Shown: positions 5,940 through 6,827 of the stretch, in pieces
How the letters are laid out: each line of letters starts with the position of its first letter
How positions within the stretch are numbered: the stretch's first letter is position 1
NCBI GenBank assembly: GCA_004556705.1
Contig: SFGA01000059.1
Location: 1-6,827 of the forward strand
Origin: Ruminococcus sp.
GTDB taxonomy: Bacteria > Bacillota > Clostridia > Oscillospirales > Acutalibacteraceae
DNA: 6,827 nucleotides
Reading direction: 5' to 3'
Notes under the pieces: generated by a model
The model's database searches: none
What the model saw: the letters and a program-made list of their open reading frames with translations, nothing else
What the model was told of the DNA's origin: nothing
Made by a program: the position numbers and the translations under genes

Positions 5940-6351
5940 TTTCAAATTGCTCCTCTCTTATTTTCTTTTCAACAATCATATCCACTTCTTTAAAGCGGAA
6001 TTTGTCGCCGCCGTATCTTGTGAAAAGGTCTGTATTGTTTTTATAGAACTCTTTCTTTTCTTTTTTTGAGATTGGTGCGAAACTATAGTTGATTTCTTTT
6101 TTTTCACTTGCAAAATCAAGTTTTATGCGTGTAAGTTCATAGTCCAGATACACAGATAGCGGAAATTCAACTAATCCGTAAACCGTTTCGCCGTTTTCTG
6201 TTTGGATTCTCCGTTTCTCGTTTTCTGCTTTGCATCTTTTCTCAACAGCATCTAAACTGCTGTCATCAATAAGGCCTATTATCTTTGCAAATTCCAGACA
6301 AGCAAGGGCATATTTTTTCTCTGTTTCATTAGAAAAATGAAAGTTATTCAT
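5905..6351 (-). CDS. Small helical SurA/parvulin-N-like chaperone, candidate LnbY/GH136-I-type partner
   Basis: This 148-residue, charged, mostly helical protein has no signal peptide or membrane segment. Two blocks are suggestive: ENEKRRIQTENGETVYGLVEFPLSVYLDYEL (43-73, pattern EN-x-x-R...GE-x-VYG...F...Y-x-YEL) and APISKKEKKEFYKNNTDLF (92-110). The latter resembles the 'ITEEEIKxYYEENKxxF' linker of SurA/PrsA-like foldases. No parvulin catalytic domain is present. LnbX of Bifidobacterium needs a dedicated chaperone, LnbY, and clostridial GH136 enzymes have a helical partner region fused to or encoded before the beta-helix. Position as first gene overlapping the beta-helix gene fits that role. 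The ATG at 6351 is chosen because GGGGAGG lies 5 nt upstream and the predicted transcript starts near 6379. The in-frame ATG at 6381 would be at or before the transcript start. Function is inferred from layout and faint motifs. Confidence 0.55.
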   Translation of the reverse strand: MNNFHFSNETEKKYALACLEFAKIIGLIDDSSLDAVEKRCKAENEKRRIQTENGETVYGLVEFPLSVYLDYELTRIKLDFASEKKEINYSFAPISKKEKKEFYKNNTDLFTRYGGDKFRFKEVDMIVEKKIREEQFENEIKNILYKFD

Positions 6352-6356
6352 AGCTG

Positions 6357-6363
6357 CCTCCCC
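6357..6363 (-). promoter_or_regulatory. Ribosome binding site that decides the start of the first operon gene
   Basis: GGGGAGG on the minus strand lies 5 nt before the ATG at 6351. It falls inside the longer open frame that begins at 6381, so the shorter 148-residue product is the better reading. Confidence 0.7.
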
Positions 6364-6385
6364 GAGTGAATATTTTTCCATGAAT

Positions 6386-6414
6386 ATAATACCTTTTTTA
6401 CCCTGTTATTGCAA
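6386..6414 (-). promoter_or_regulatory. Sigma-A promoter of the chaperone/beta-helix/GH112 operon
   Basis: The minus strand has -35 TTGCAA (6414-6409), a 17-nt spacer and -10 TATTAT (6391-6386). Transcription would begin near 6379, leaving a leader of about 28 nt with the GGGGAGG site in it. No clear operator or catabolite-repression (cre) box is visible next to it, although the upstream DNA is very AT-rich and could act as an UP element. Confidence 0.6.
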
Positions 6415-6764
6415 GCGAAATAATATTTTTTTGTAAATATTTCATATTGGATGTTATTTTCGGTTATTTTATGATAAACCTCTACGGTGCCCAAAATCAT
6501 AGATTTTGACCGTTACGAGAACATTGATGAATTCGTATCTGCTTACACTATCGTTTACACTTTCTCGTATATTTTCGTGTAAAACACAAAAATTCGTAAG
6601 GCTGTCGAAATTCCAAAAAAGTCCGAAAAACCTTGATATATCAACAAAAAACAGCAGATGCAAAAATGTGTCTGAAAAACTAATAACAACCCGAAACAGA
6701 GTGGTAGCGAACAAAGCCGTTGTGAGGGAAATACGATTGTAGGAAATTATTTTTTCATTTTTTA
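6415..6764. other. AT-rich intergenic region, no supported gene
   Basis: Short open frames exist on both strands (6469-6777 minus, 6506-6742 plus). Neither has a ribosome binding site, recognisable similarity or convincing codon pattern. Small structures seen are the 12-bp palindrome TTGATATATCAA (6633-6644), a direct repeat TTACACT at 6543-6549 and 6555-6561, and GTGT-AAA-ACAC (6577-6587). The plus-strand peptide FDRYENIDEFVSAYT encoded near 6508-6552 reads like protein but ends in a stop soon after and could be a gene fragment. Confidence 0.4.
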
Positions 6765-6827
6765 TGATATGCCTCACTTTGTTCGGCGTGATATTTTTGC
6801 TTTCGCAAAAGTGATATTGTGACTTCG
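6765..6827. repeat. Start of a tandem hairpin array with TGATAT spacers (cut by window edge)
   Basis: TGATAT occurs at 6765, 6789 and 6812, that is every 23-24 bp. Between copies lie short inverted repeats with different arm sequences: GCC...GGC (6771-6787), TTTTGC-TTTC-GCAAAA (6795-6810), and TGTGA-CTTCG at the edge (6818-6827), whose other arm would lie outside. The spacer is constant while the hairpin arms vary. I have a memory of similar intergenic arrays in Ruminococcus-type Clostridia. This is not a CRISPR array, because the variable parts are self-complementary. Confidence 0.55.

Noticed and set aside
5940..5945. TTG start for the beta-helix protein two codons upstream
   Set aside because: Spacing to GAGAGGAG is only about 4 nt and the ATG at 5939 is better placed; the difference is two residues.
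6352..6381. Longer form of the chaperone-like protein starting at ATG 6381
   Set aside because: The -10 box at 6386-6391 puts the transcript start at about 6379, and the strong GGGGAGG site serves the ATG at 6351.
6469..6777. Minus-strand 102-codon frame and plus-strand 78-codon frame (6506-6742)
   Set aside because: There is no ribosome binding site and no family resemblance; composition is what AT-rich spacer DNA gives by chance.
6765..6827. CRISPR array at the right edge
   Set aside because: The constant part is only about 6-7 bp and the variable parts are inverted repeats, not unique spacers.

Overview
The window reads as a low-GC Bacillota genome, most likely a gut Clostridia (Oscillospiraceae/Lachnospiraceae type). 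Supporting signs are strong GGAGG-type ribosome binding sites, near-consensus sigma-A promoters, compact minus-strand operons, and gene families typical of that group. Every gene I can support lies on the minus strand, so transcription runs from high to low coordinates.

Right block (about 2404-6414): a three-gene carbohydrate operon with its own promoter (6386-6414) and a terminal hairpin (2404-2447). In order it encodes a small helical SurA/parvulin-N-like chaperone (5905-6351), a parallel beta-helix protein carrying a D-x6-D pair like that of GH136 lacto-N-biosidase (4650-5939), and a GH112 galacto-N-biose/lacto-N-biose phosphorylase (2454-4640). The first two genes overlap and the second and third are 9 nt apart. 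None has a visible signal peptide. I infer an intracellular route in which the beta-helix enzyme, folded with help from the small protein, releases a Gal-beta1,3-HexNAc disaccharide from an imported milk- or mucin-type oligosaccharide. The phosphorylase then splits it to Gal-1-phosphate and the N-acetylhexosamine. The GH112 call is firm; the GH136/LnbY-like calls are by motif and context.

Middle block (about 1862-2403): no intact gene. It holds hairpins, a minus-strand intrinsic terminator, a set of GGTGCCA arms that can form alternative hairpins, and a short Cys-containing reading frame that looks like a truncated accessory protein of clostridial mobile elements. It ends in a near-consensus promoter for the next operon.

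Left block (1-1861): an AbiEi/AbiEii type IV toxin-antitoxin (abortive infection) pair with overlapping stop and start. The antitoxin is followed by the toxin, and then immediately by the translation start and first ~29 codons of what looks like a type I restriction hsdR gene. That gene is broken and joined out of frame to the last ~20 codons of a short-chain dehydrogenase/FabG-like gene. This scar suggests the AbiE pair once sat in a type I restriction-modification defence operon that was deleted. A terminator-like hairpin and the 5' end of a rhodanese-type lipoprotein gene finish the window.

The extreme right edge (6765-6827) begins an array of short hairpins separated by TGATAT every 23-24 bp. 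The stretch between it and the operon promoter has no gene I can support.
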